From: Branchiostoma floridae
Taxonomy: Eukaryota > Chordata > Leptocardii > Amphioxiformes > Branchiostomatidae
Assembly (NCBI RefSeq): GCF_000003815.2
Contig: NC_049989.1
Span: 12,528,702-12,592,701, forward strand
Direction: 5' to 3'
Length of the DNA: 64,000 nt
In this document: piece after piece, positions 1 to 12,300 of the stretch
Position numbering within the stretch: position 1 is the stretch's first letter
Layout of the letters: each line of letters starts with the position of its first letter
Translations under genes and position numbers: made by a program
Notes under the pieces: generated by a model
Told to the model about the DNA's origin: nothing
What the model saw: the letters and a program-made list of their open reading frames with translations, nothing else
Databases searched by the model: none

Positions 1-100
1 AACAAAAAAATTATGTATCAAGTCACAACATTTCTAGGAATCTGTATCATCAAACGTCGATGAAGGTTTGACATCCAGATTATAAGATTTACACCAAAAA

Positions 101-215
101 GTAGTTACTCAAGCAACTGCATATGATTTTGGAAACGGTCAGACGTTTCAGACAACATCCACTGTCTTTCGTCAGTGACACTATCTGTATCATTCATTTG
201 TGTTATATTTTATCT
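101..215 (+). repeat. Dispersed repeat containing AAGCAACTG
   Basis: The stretch gttactcaagcaactg, followed by gattttgg, ggtcagacgtttcagaca and ctgtctttcgtcagtga, recurs in diverged form at about 9300-9395. Its start also recurs at 55989-56025, where a TAGGG element has inserted at GCAGTTAC. Boundaries are not resolved; it is probably a non-autonomous transposon fragment. Confidence 0.5.
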
Positions 216-319
216 GACCCTTTCTTCTTCCCTCGTGACCTCAATGAAATCAGCCTGAATGCTGATTTGAGCCTCTCAGGAATAAACAAAGATTCAAATA
301 AACAAACAAACAAACAAAC

Positions 320-3300
320 CTGATGTCGGTGAGCAGCAGAAACGGCTCGTCGTAATGGATCTGTTCCAGCGCGTCCATCAGGAGGGACTTGAGGCGGATG
401 GAGGCGTCTACAGGCATGACGGTCTCAATGGGAACAATTTCCTCCTTCACACATGTACAGCAGATAGGAGACGCCTGCTTCCCTATACTCACCTGGGGAA
501 AGAGAAGATGGGTTAGGCACACATGTGACATTTGTGTGGCATAATGACCATAGTCTATTAGCTAGGAATATGACATGATGTTCAAAAATTTTGGGGGGTA
601 TACTTAAACTGGATTGATCCTTTAATAACTTTTAACTAGACTGAGTATGACTGAGACTGTTTGGTCAACAATTCAACTTTTCTCCTTGTCTGAACCAGTT
701 CCCCATGGGATCTATAGATTAACAATCAACTGGTAGCTTGTCAATCTATTTGCATACTATTATAGTATCTGGTTTGAGGAGGAAAACAACACTGGCTGTG
801 TCTGTGGGGAACACCTGTTCATGTTATTACCAGGGAAACAAGACATCTTTTAGACATCCAGTTTCAAAAGAGGGCATCTAGTTTCTTTGTTGTTTTTTAG
901 TCTGGTAACAGTGATCTTATGCAAAACATTCCAGCAACCAGGTAGGTGTAGACATGAACCAGGGTTGAACAAGTTTTCTAAAATCAACTTGTCCTATCGG
1001 GCAAGCACATAAAAAATGTACTTGCCCGAACCAATTTTTCACTTGCCCAAAATTCAAATGTCACTGTTACTAGTATATGCATTTTCACTTCCAGCAATGG
1101 AATTCTTTGTAGACAATTGCTTGATGTCATGACTGTAAAAAGTAACAAGTATATCAAAATTGCACTAAAATCAATGGAAAAATCTTACTTGCCCGATCGG
1201 ACAAGTGGGGTAGGACATGCACTTGCCCAACAGCACTTTCACTTGCCCTGGACAATAGGGCTAGTGGACTTGTTTATCCCTGTGACTACCAAATCTCACC
1301 TGTATGTTGTACACAACCCTGACGCTCAGCATCCTCTGTCCCACCTGCAGACAGCGCATGTACATCGTCCTGGTCACCTTCTCCCCAGTCTTCAGACTCC
1401 CCACGCTCAGCCCCGGGGCCTGGGGCTGCGGCTTGTCGATGAACGTCTCCGCATCCTCCTGCGTCGGGGCGTCGAAGCAGATGTGCGTGGTGCTCTCCAG
1501 TGATGTGTCTTGTCCGTCCTTAAGTCCGACATGGAGCGAGACCTCGGTGATCTCGTCATCTTCCTGACTCTCCACAGTAAGCTCCACGGCGTAGAACTCG
1601 TTGGCGAGCGCAGGGGGCTTGTGTTTGAGCTGAACCTGAAAGTTGGCAATGTTGGTTGGTTTGATACAGATCTCCATTAGTGACTGATATGGCACTATTC
1701 TTCCTGGAGTCTGGGTGATTTGTAGAGAGTCACCAATTTAGACGGAAGGATTTGCACCATCCCACACCGCACCATCGCACGTGTGGGTGTTCTTTAACGT
1801 GCGTGAGGTGTGACTCTCCTCAAACATGGGACCTCCATTTAACGTCCTATCCGAGGGATGGCACTATCCAAAGATAGGTACTCATTTTTATCTGAGTAAA
1901 GTGAGGAAAGCTGTGTTGTTGACTCAGAATCTAAGGTTTTGGGTTTTGTTTAAAAATAAGGGAACAACATTGGAGTCTCATAGACTAGAGTTTTAACTGA
2001 GGTGATAATGAGTATTAAGGATGTATTCTTGGGTGGGACAGAAAGAGCAGGTCCTCTTCGAGGGGAACTAATCTTCAATCTTATTGATAAAAGTCTAGGG
2101 GTCCTTCCCTTTGTGAGTGGATCAAACCTTACAGTCCAGTCTTACATAATACCAAGTTTGTACATGCTGTACAAAACTGATGAGTTTATGCATTAATCAA
2201 ACCAACTGAAACAAACCTGCACACGTGGTGGTCTGGGCACAACAGAGATAGAGCCGTACAGACTCAGTCCGTCCCAGTCGATTTCGGCAGGCTGGTCTTC
2301 CCTGCGCCGCCCGCTCATCACCCTGGGGGCGCTGCTGTTAGTCGCTGCGTCCCCACCCCCACCCTGCCAGTGCAGTATCGCACTGCGCGTCCCAGGCGTG
2401 CCCAACTCTAGAGCGACGGAAGTTATCTCGACTTTCCGCCCAACATCTTCCACCGTGGGAATGAGGAGGAACTGATGGTGCTTGACCTGCCCGGGGACGA
2501 GATAGAGGTCGCCCGTCTCGGCGTCTCCCGCATCGCTGTTTGCAATACCCCGGCTGTCCGCTAGGGTGCAGTGTTTGTTGTAGGCTGGGTTGCTAAGCAA
2601 CACGGACAGCTTAGAAAACCTGTTGTGGGTCAGAGATTAAGTTTTGTTTCAGATGTATACATAATAAATTTGTAAGAAACTTTCCTTTGCAAAAAGACTC
2701 TCTAAAGCTACACGTCATGTGGAATTTATAGTCTTCTCATAAAAATCGTATTATACAAACTTTTGGACTCCAACATGTGATAAATTTACCAACATTAAAG
2801 AAATTCATTAGAGACACAAACTAAGGAATAGACATAAGCACATGCATGACATCTCTTCACACTTCTGCAAACGACATGATAGGGAAGGGACATAGTTTAC
2901 CTTCAAGATGGTTGTTTCTACTGTAACAGTTATGAATTAGATTGGTTCATAAGAGTTGTTAGATACATGTTTTAGACGTATTTCAACTGTCATATGATTT
3001 TTTAAAGTACAAGTTGCCATGTGTTGTTTCTATTAACAGTACTGTAACAATGGTCGTGCATTTAAGTTCTTCATCTTACTCATATGGACCTTTTACAAGA
3101 GGTGCTCTTGCCTTCAGGGAAGTTAAAATTATTTTGCTTGAATGCATATCTATGTCTGGGAAGACATTAATCCTGGAAAAAAGTAGACACATCTTGTTTC
3201 ATGACACACAGGTGTTCTCACCTGATAGGGAAGGGACACCTGACAGACAGGTACACGTCCAGGACCATGTGCTTGTCAGGTGGGTTGGAGGCCAGGGAGA

Positions 3301-6300
3301 AGCCAGCCTTACACTCCACAAAGGGCACCAGGTTCTGTAGCTCTATGGTGAAGGGCTGGGTGACAGTCTGGATCGCATCACTGGTCCACAACTGTTTGGC
3401 TTCCTCAACTGCTTCTGAGAAAAGGATGTTTGTTGGAGTTAGATTTTTATCAAATAAGAGTATTGGGTTCCTTGCATAAGATATCTAAAATGAATACTAT
3501 CTTTTACTGCTTACTAATAGCACTTTGTCAAAGTTAAATGTTACAGTACAGATACAGATCTGGAACTATATGTAAGTCTCTGTACCAGTACCTGTACCTG
3601 ATTTCAACTAGTTTGGGTACACAGTGCTAGCTCCAAACCTATAGTTTGTATAAAACATGAGATAGAAGATGGCTAGCATTTTGAACAATAACAGTGTATA
3701 CTAGAAGATGTACAAGCCTTACTACTGTTACTACATCTTGTCTATTTCCATTACTGATAGTACTGGTGGATAACTTGATTCTGTATACAACATGTATTTT
3801 TTCAGGCTGCTGAGATATCAAAGTGAATGCTACACAAGTTCAATGTTATCCTACTGGTGTATAGTGCACAATAAACAGTAGGACAGGTAGTATTAATGGT
3901 AATTTAAAACAATAACCAGTTTTGGCTTATCTGCGTGTCTGTCTGATTGCCTTGTTGTAGAATAATGAAATAATGAGATATATTTTGGTTTGCAGGGTTG
4001 GACTAAAGTTTTCTAAAATTCACTTGTCCTATGGGGCAAGTACATGAAAAATTCACTTGCCTGAACCAACTTTTTACTCGCCCAAAATTGAATGTTGACA
4101 TTTTTCTATGTATTAACACTTCCAGTAATTGAATTCTTTCACTTTTGGCTCAATTTTTTTTCAAGACCAATGCCTGATGCCATGACTGAGAAAAGTGACT
4201 AGTATCAAAATTGCACCCATGGAAAAATCGTACTTGTCCGATCGGGCAAGTGGGGAAGGACATGCGCTTGCCCAATCAGCACTTTCACTTGCCCGGGACA
4301 ATTGGACTAGTGGACTTGTCCAACCCTGGTTTTATTTTTCCAATGGTTACTTAAATGTACTCAGGCCATATGAACATGTGCTGTGGTCTTCACAAATCGC
4401 AAATTTTCTACCTGGGACACACTCCGGTTCTGGTTCGGGCGGGTCCCCAGACATCACACGGATCAGGTTCATCTGGATACGGGTCTTCTCCTCTGCAGAC
4501 GTGAGCGTGTACTGACCAATCAGCTCCAGCGATATGGAGATGTACTCCTGTACATTGGCCACCAGGTACGCACACTTCAGCGCACAGGTGAGGATAGCAG
4601 TGAGCAGGGCCCACCAGCGCTCACTACGATAGTCCCACAGTACCTGTAACAGAACACACCTGAGTTAAGGTTCAGAAACGCACACTTCAGCGCACATGTG
4701 AGGATGGCACTGAGCAGGGCCCACCAGCGCTCACTACGATAGTCCCACAGTACCTGTAACAGAACACACCTGAGTTAAGGTTCAGAAACGCACACTTCAG
4801 CGCACATGTGAGGATGGCACTGAGCAGGGCCCACCAGCGCTCACTACGATAGTCCCACAGTACCTGTAACAGAACACACCTGAGTTAAGGTTCAGGTACG
4901 CACACTTCAGCGCACAGGTGAGGATGGCAGTAAGCAGGGCCCACCATCACTCACTACGATAGTCCCACAGTACCTGTAACAGAACACACCTGAGTTAAGG
5001 TTCAGGTACGCACACTTCAGCGCACATGTGAGGATGGCAGTGAGCAGGGCCCACCAGCGCTCACTATAGTAGTCCAACAGCACTTATAACAGAGCATTTA
5101 TTTGTTATTGTTTTTATTTATTTCTGGTTTATTTCAGCAGGGTAGCTCCCTTGGGGTTGATAAGCACTGTTCTTCAGGGAGGTTCTGGGTACACACATGC
5201 ACACACAATGCAATATTTATATATAATATAAAGTTTATTGCAAATTCTGTATTGCTAATTGTAGGTAACATGAGAGATTCAAACAAATTGAATGTAAAAA
5301 CAATATCACAGGTGTCTACACTAGTCTAAAACTAGTAAAAGCTAACTCTAGATCCTGGATTATTGGGTTCAACTCCTTTTTCGAAGACAGTGGAGGACAA
5401 AAGATCCCACCTTTTCTATTATGTGTAGGTTTTGTGATGTTAGAAGGAGAATTGTTTTCTTTTTGTCGGTGAATGTTAAAAAGTTTGGATGGAATTTGGT
5501 GGCCTCTTCAAACAGCTCTTTTCTTTTGTGATCGTAGAAAGAGCAGTTTGACATAAAATGTGTAACAAAGTCTCATTGTCAAATGACAAAATCATATCCA
5601 TACACAAAAACAAAGCGGAGGCAAGAAAAAATCAAAGACTGTGTTACCCTGGTGAGCAGGGTGAGTGCCTTTCCGTAGTCCTTAGCATGATAGTACTCCT
5701 CTCCCATCTGCACCATCAGGTACCGCTTCATCCGGGCTGACTTGTACTTCTTGAACTGGGCCACAGCACTGCTGAGCAGGGGGATGATGATCCAAGAGTG
5801 GTCCACAGTCAACTCTAACAACTGCGGGGGAGATACATGCATGAAGGGAGGTGGCCAGGTAGTCTTGTTTTAACATTTGTTGTCAATAGTGCTATTTGTA
5901 TGTTCAGGTTCAGGTTCAGAATTTCAGCTTCAGGAGTCCAGACCTGGAACAATGGCATATGTGTGCTACATCTACTAAACATACCACACATTTTAATTGA
6001 ATGTCAAATTGCATGTAGACATAGGTATAGATTTTACATGCAACTTGAGAAATACTCAAATACAGTAAAAGCTGCTTAATTGCACACCCCATTTGCCAGT
6101 GCATTTTGTGCAAATATCCAAATGGTGCAACAAAGCAAAGTTATTTAAGCTGGACTGCACCACCAATGGGATTTGGGGATTTTGTGCAATTGACAGAAGC
6201 GTGTGATTATCCGTTGTGCAATTAACTGGCTTCTACTGTACACCCAAAAGCTCAGTTGTAGCTAACAGTAATGTTTCAATCTTTTTAAAACAAATTTACC

Positions 6301-9300
6301 ACTCTACGGAAGGCTGTTGATGGCTTAGAAGAAGTCCTGATTCCCTGATGGCACTGATTCCCAACAGTTAGGTCTTTTTAGAACTGAACTCAACTTTTTA
6401 CAAGTCCAGTTTTCATTTGGTGTACAGGTACGCAGCACTACTTTTGACTACAAGCAAAGTGTCAAGATTTACTGTAGAGCCTGACCTGGAGTGAAAGTAT
6501 CCCCTCTCTCTCCTTCTGGGCATCAGGAGGGTCTATACTCTGGTGACCTTGCCTCCAAGGTCGCTGGCCATAGAAGTCCAACTTTGCGGCCAGCTCCAGG
6601 GGGTCGGTGCTGGGGTACTTGGCCGTGGGGTCGCAGAGCTTACGGCAGAGCTCTTTGCGCGTGATGGCATGGTTGGCTGCCTGTTGGTAGTAGAAGCCGG
6701 GGTGCTGCGTCTGGATAGCTGTCAGGCCTAGCTTTATCGCTTCATCAAACAAGTCTCCAAAAACCTGCCAAAAGTCAAAAGAACAAACTTTAAATGTGAT
6801 TTTGGGAACATTTATCCCAAATCCTTCCTTTCTAGTAGGGTCAGGGGTGGATCATTGAAGTTGAGTTCAGTCAGAGTTGAAGATTGTGACTAGTTGTCTT
6901 GTGGTTGGACTTGTGGACTCAGAATCTAAAGGTTCTAGGTTCAAACTCCTAGTAGGTCGAGATGTTGTGCCCTTGGGTTAGGTACTTTACACTACTGTAA
7001 ATGCATTTAAGTTGACAAGGATCTAATTTCCTGGTAGCGGGAAAAAGGACTTTTCGCGGTGGTTTTAAGTTTGCGGTAGCACAATGCACTGTAGTCTCTT
7101 ACTGCCATGGAAAAATGTTCAAGGTGGTTTTAAGTTTGCAGTGAAGCTGCCACCACGAAAACCGCAAACATTAAACCACCACAAAAGTTTCTGCATTTAC
7201 AGTATTTTCTCACTGGACTCAAGTGAAAATGAGTAACTAGCTTTGGTTAGAGACGTCTTCTCAGATAGGAATTAAAGCGGTTAGAAAAAGCATACTATTT
7301 AGATGTTGTTGAAAAAGGATAGATTTTTCAAACCTTCTGGTCTCTTACCTGAAACTGTTTAGAGATCCAGCTGGAGTGCTCGAAGGCGAGCTCCGCACAT
7401 CCGACCTTGTTCTTGAACAGGTCCACGTGTTTGCGGAACTGTGCGATGGCGTCCAGCGGGGCGTTGTGCTGGAAGGACAGCCGACAGATCTTGTAGTTGA
7501 TGAACCCGGAGACAGTCTTTATCTCCAGCATGTTGGTGTCGTGGGTACGGACCTCGTTCAGGTGCTGGTAGGCCTGGGCAGGGGAGAAGAACAAGATGAA
7601 GAAATAAGCAACATTTGCTAGCCAATACCAATAGTTTTGAAAAAAAAGAAAAAGTACCTTAAAACATTCAACAATGGATGCAGGATACAAGTCTGGTAGG
7701 ATTCTTGTACACAAACGGTGTGTGCTTACTTTGCTTACATTTGATGTCTCTAAGACACCATCCTCAGAAATGGAGTTCTGCTTCTTGCTGCAATATGTAG
7801 CCAATGTAGGTGGCGCTTTTGCTGTAAGAACACAATCCCAAATGTGGCTAAGTTGGTATCCCCCTCTTCCTGGTTCATCACTGGGATTAACTTTCTTTCG
7901 TTTGGGATTGTGTTCTCACTGAAAAAGCGCCACCTACCTCAACTACATATAGCGGGAAGAAGCAGAACTCCACTCTGAGGAAGATGTCTGCAAAAATTCA
8001 AAATGTAAGCAAAGAAAGTACATATTGGTTGTGTACAAGAATTCTCCCATATCCTATATTCTACCGACCTGATGAGATTATTTCCAGAAGACAATGGATA
8101 CAGTTTTAAATCGCATGGCTAATATTTAATGCTATATCCCACTCAGCAAAACCTTTTTCATGTTAATATCATTTTCTACAAACCACATTTACAGCATCTA
8201 GAACTCGTCTACCTGCTTGTAGTATTTGAGTGCCGTGTACGTGTCCTGCTTACCTGCTTGTAGTGTTTGAGTGCCGTGTGTGTGTCCTGCTTACCTGCTT
8301 GTAGTGTTTGAGTGCCGTGTGTGTGTGTCCTGCTTACCTGTTTGTAGTGTTTGAGTGACGTGTGTGTGTCCTGCTTACCTGTTTGTAGTGTTTGAGTGCC
8401 GTGTGTGTGTCCTGCTTACCTGCTTGTAGTGTTTGAGTGCCGTGTGCGTGTCCTGCTTACCTGTTTGTAGTAATTGAGTGCTGTGTGTGTGTGTGTGTGT
8501 GTCCTGCTTACCTGCTTGTAGTGTTTGAGTGCTACATGTGTGTGTCCTGCTTACCTGTTTGTAGTGTTTGAGTGCTGTATGCGTGTCCTGTTTCATCTCG
8601 TTGTAGAAAGCGATCTTGAACTGGTGGCGCACGAACAGCAGCTGGTGAGTGGTTTTGTTCAGGAACTCCTTGTGGGACTTGACCCGCCGGGCCTCCATGT
8701 GGTAGTAGTTCTGCGCCAGCTCGTAGAAAGCATTTTCCAGACGTATGATGTACCTGCAATGGGTAGTGAGAAGAAAAGCACTACAGTTACTCCATGTATA
8801 TTAGAATCATTATGGTTAATGTATAATCAGGGCTCGAAATACTTTTTTCTGCATACCTCCACTGGTGCAGGTAACATTGAAACTTACCTGCACCATACAG
8901 ATTTTACCTGCACCACTATGAATTTAGGAAGTATGGATCACATACTATAATTCTTCAGGAACCATTGCCATTTTTTTCTTTTATACTTTATAGGTGGTAA
9001 CAGTCAATGCAGCTAAGAACAATACATACATGTGTATACACCTACATCATAGGACATTCTATAAAACCAAGTACATGGACCAGTGCAGGTTAGGTGCAGT
9101 TAGACATCAGAAATACCTGCACAGCTCCAATTTTACCTGCACTAACCTGCATAATTATGCAGGTGGTACTTTGAGCCCTGATAATGAATGGTATATTATA
9201 AAAGTAATACAGTTACCAAATGTATTTTACAATGGATGTTCCAAACACCAGTGTAATCTGTTTGTCAATGAAGTCTAGACATCCAGGTAATTAAATACGC

Positions 9301-12300
9301 AAGGCAACAATTACTTAAGCAACTGGATAAAATTTAGGAATGGTCAGAAGTTTCAGACAGGATCTGTTGTCTTTCATCAGTAAGCGGACGAACAAGTTTT
9401 ACTTCCAAGGTACAAGAATATAGATAAGAGGAGAGAACTACAACATCATCATCATCCGGGTTGCACGGATGCCCATGACTTTCTTCCTCCATCCTTCCCT
9501 ATCCTCCATAGCCTTGGGCAGATCTTCAGCCGAGCAGCCAGTAGGTTCACAAAGTTGATGTACATATATTATGCGTGGTCTACCTATGCTCGCATGACCA
9601 TGTTTGGGAGTCCACAGCAGAACGTCACTAATGATCAACACTACAACATAATATGGAATGTTCCTTGGTTTGGTCTGTCCAGCTAGATGTTAGTATCAGT
9701 ACTTACCAAAACATTACTATACGTACCCTAGAAGATGGTCGGTGTGTGGGAGGACAAAGAGGGATTTGGCGGACAGCTCACAGGCGCTGCAGAGAGCCGC
9801 AGCACGTTCCGCAGCCACCATGTCCTCCCCAGGGGGGAGGGGGGCGTTCTTCTGGATGAGGACGACTGCTACTCTGGTGCTGCGCCCCTGTAGGCTGGCT
9901 CGTACCACCTGAGTAAGAATGTACGAAGCATCACAGTCTAAGAAACAAAGTGTGTAACATCATTGACTGTATAACACTGTTGTCCCAAGACTACTTCGCC
10001 AGACTATGTCTTTTAAAATATCAACATACTTTTTCCTTTAATACAATGTATAAGCAAGAAATGCATCTGAAACACTCAATACTGTAAATGCCTTTAAGTC
10101 TGCTTTGATTTGATTTTGTGGCAAGGAAAAATTTGAGTGTTTGCAGTAGTTTAAGTTCACAATACCACTATACAGTAATTGAAATACTGCAATTAGTAAT
10201 TAGAGTAATTTCAGTGTAAATTTCCCATACAGAGAGTGCATACATGTATGTATACATGGCTTGTACCAAGACTCCAAGAGCATGGAGTCAAAAGTTCCTT
10301 ACCTCCACCCTAGTGGCACATTCCATCTGCTTCTCCCTCCAGAGTGGTTCGTCCCAGTCCAGGTCGAAGAAGACCACCACCACAGCTGGCACCATGTTCA
10401 GCTGTTTGTTCATCCAGCCTGTCTTCAGGATCCCCTTGGGAATGTACCACTCATAGGACTGCCGCTGGGAACGGACAATAATGATAAATCTGTATTTTAA
10501 AAAATCTTCCAAAGTTGAGTGGCAACTGAACACGAGATAGAGAGGTTTCCGACATTCCTGGCAAGACATTGTATCCTTGGGAAAGGGTACAATGGGTACC
10601 TACATGTAACATCGGAGGTGAAACGTGGTGAAAGAAAGGAAAGGAATCGACTCCCATTTCGAAACCGTGCTATGGACACAGTGGATTAACCCACTACCCC
10701 TAGGGACTCAAAAAGGCTGAGGCAACATTAAACTTTCACAAGAAACATCATAAACTAATCAGACAACCCAACAAGAAATGGCTAGTATGTCAATAGTCAA
10801 AACTGTCAAATACATCTTTTCTTGATAACCGATCAAGACGACTCAAAGCCAAAATCACACACTGTACTAACCTTAGTCTTGCACTTAGGATACTCGTGGT
10901 CGCCCGGTAGCACACGGAATGCCAGCGGGACGCGGTCCGCTCGTCGGTTGGCGCTGAAGGCGTCCCAGATGGCTCGGTGCACGGCGTTGTACGTGACGTC
11001 CATCCCAGTCAAAGCGACGAGCGCCAGCGGTCGGCAGCACAGCTCCGTGGGCAGCTCCCATGATGTGGCCATGGTCTGGGGGTCAAAGGTCAAAGGGTGA
11101 TTGAAGTCCTACATACACTTATATATATATATATAAATAGGAACACCCGGATTGCTTGTCACCTGAAGAGTACTGTAATGCATTTAAGTTCGCGGGGATT
11201 TAATTTTGCGGTAGCGAGAAAAAGAACTTTTCGCGGTGGTGTTAAGTTTGCGGTAGCACCATGCACTGTAGTTTATTAATGCCATGGAAAAATGTTCACG
11301 GTGGTTTTAAGCTCGCAGTGAAGCGGCCACCGCAAAAACCGCGAACATTAAACCACCGCGAAAGTTTCTACATTTACAGTACGCATCACTGTAAATGCAG
11401 AAATGTTTTTGCGGTGGCCAGTTCACCCCGACTTAAAACCACCGTGAACATTGTTCAATTACAGTATATGTCTACAGTCCGTGGTATTATATATACCGCT
11501 AAATCAAAACCACCACGAATACTCCATTTTCCTGCTGCTGCGAAATTAAATCCCCATGAACTTAAATGTATTTACAGTACATGCACATATAGCCAAGCCT
11601 TGTTAGCTTTGGAGTGACCGTCAGGACCAGACCAATTAGAAATGCTAACGCGGGGTAGCGACCTTCGGGAGCGGACCAAAGCAAACAAGGCAGGACTACG
11701 GGATAGCATTAGCTAGGACTATCCCCCTTAAGAACTTCTGAAGTGTCCTTGATAACCACTTGGAAAGGATCTGCTGTACACGTGTCCCAACAATCAAATA
11801 GTAAGACTTGGGAATTAAAGGATAGATATTAAGGTGACAGATGATACATAAGAACAAGGCAAACAGACATAGCAGACTTCACCCCCTCAGACAGTAAGAC
11901 TAAGAGCCATCTGGCAGGACATAGAGGAACTGCACTGCAGACTACACAGACAGATTTAAGGTTAAGGAGATGAACATTATATCATGTACAATGTAGTTCA
12001 TCTTTGGAAAAATCTGTATTGGTCACAAGGTTAGGCAACAGGAAGATGTAACATGTAGCTGAAGACAGAAAGAGAAAAAAGACTGAATTAGTTGCCCTGC
12101 TAAATCAAAGGTTAGGTGTATATCAATCATGATCATGCTCTTGCAAGTAGTTCACTAGTTGTCCATTATCCACCTTCCTTTAATCAAAATGCTAATCTCA
12201 GATTAGTAGCATTGCTAGATCAACAATCAGGTTCTATTAGTCCTCCTTAATCCACCTGTAAGACATAGGGTTCTAGCCAGGATTTCATTTTAGCATAGTT

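Noticed and set aside
8211-8596. 41-bp array as simple (GT)n microsatellite
   Set aside because: GT runs are only part of each unit; 36 of 41 nt match coding exon sequence.
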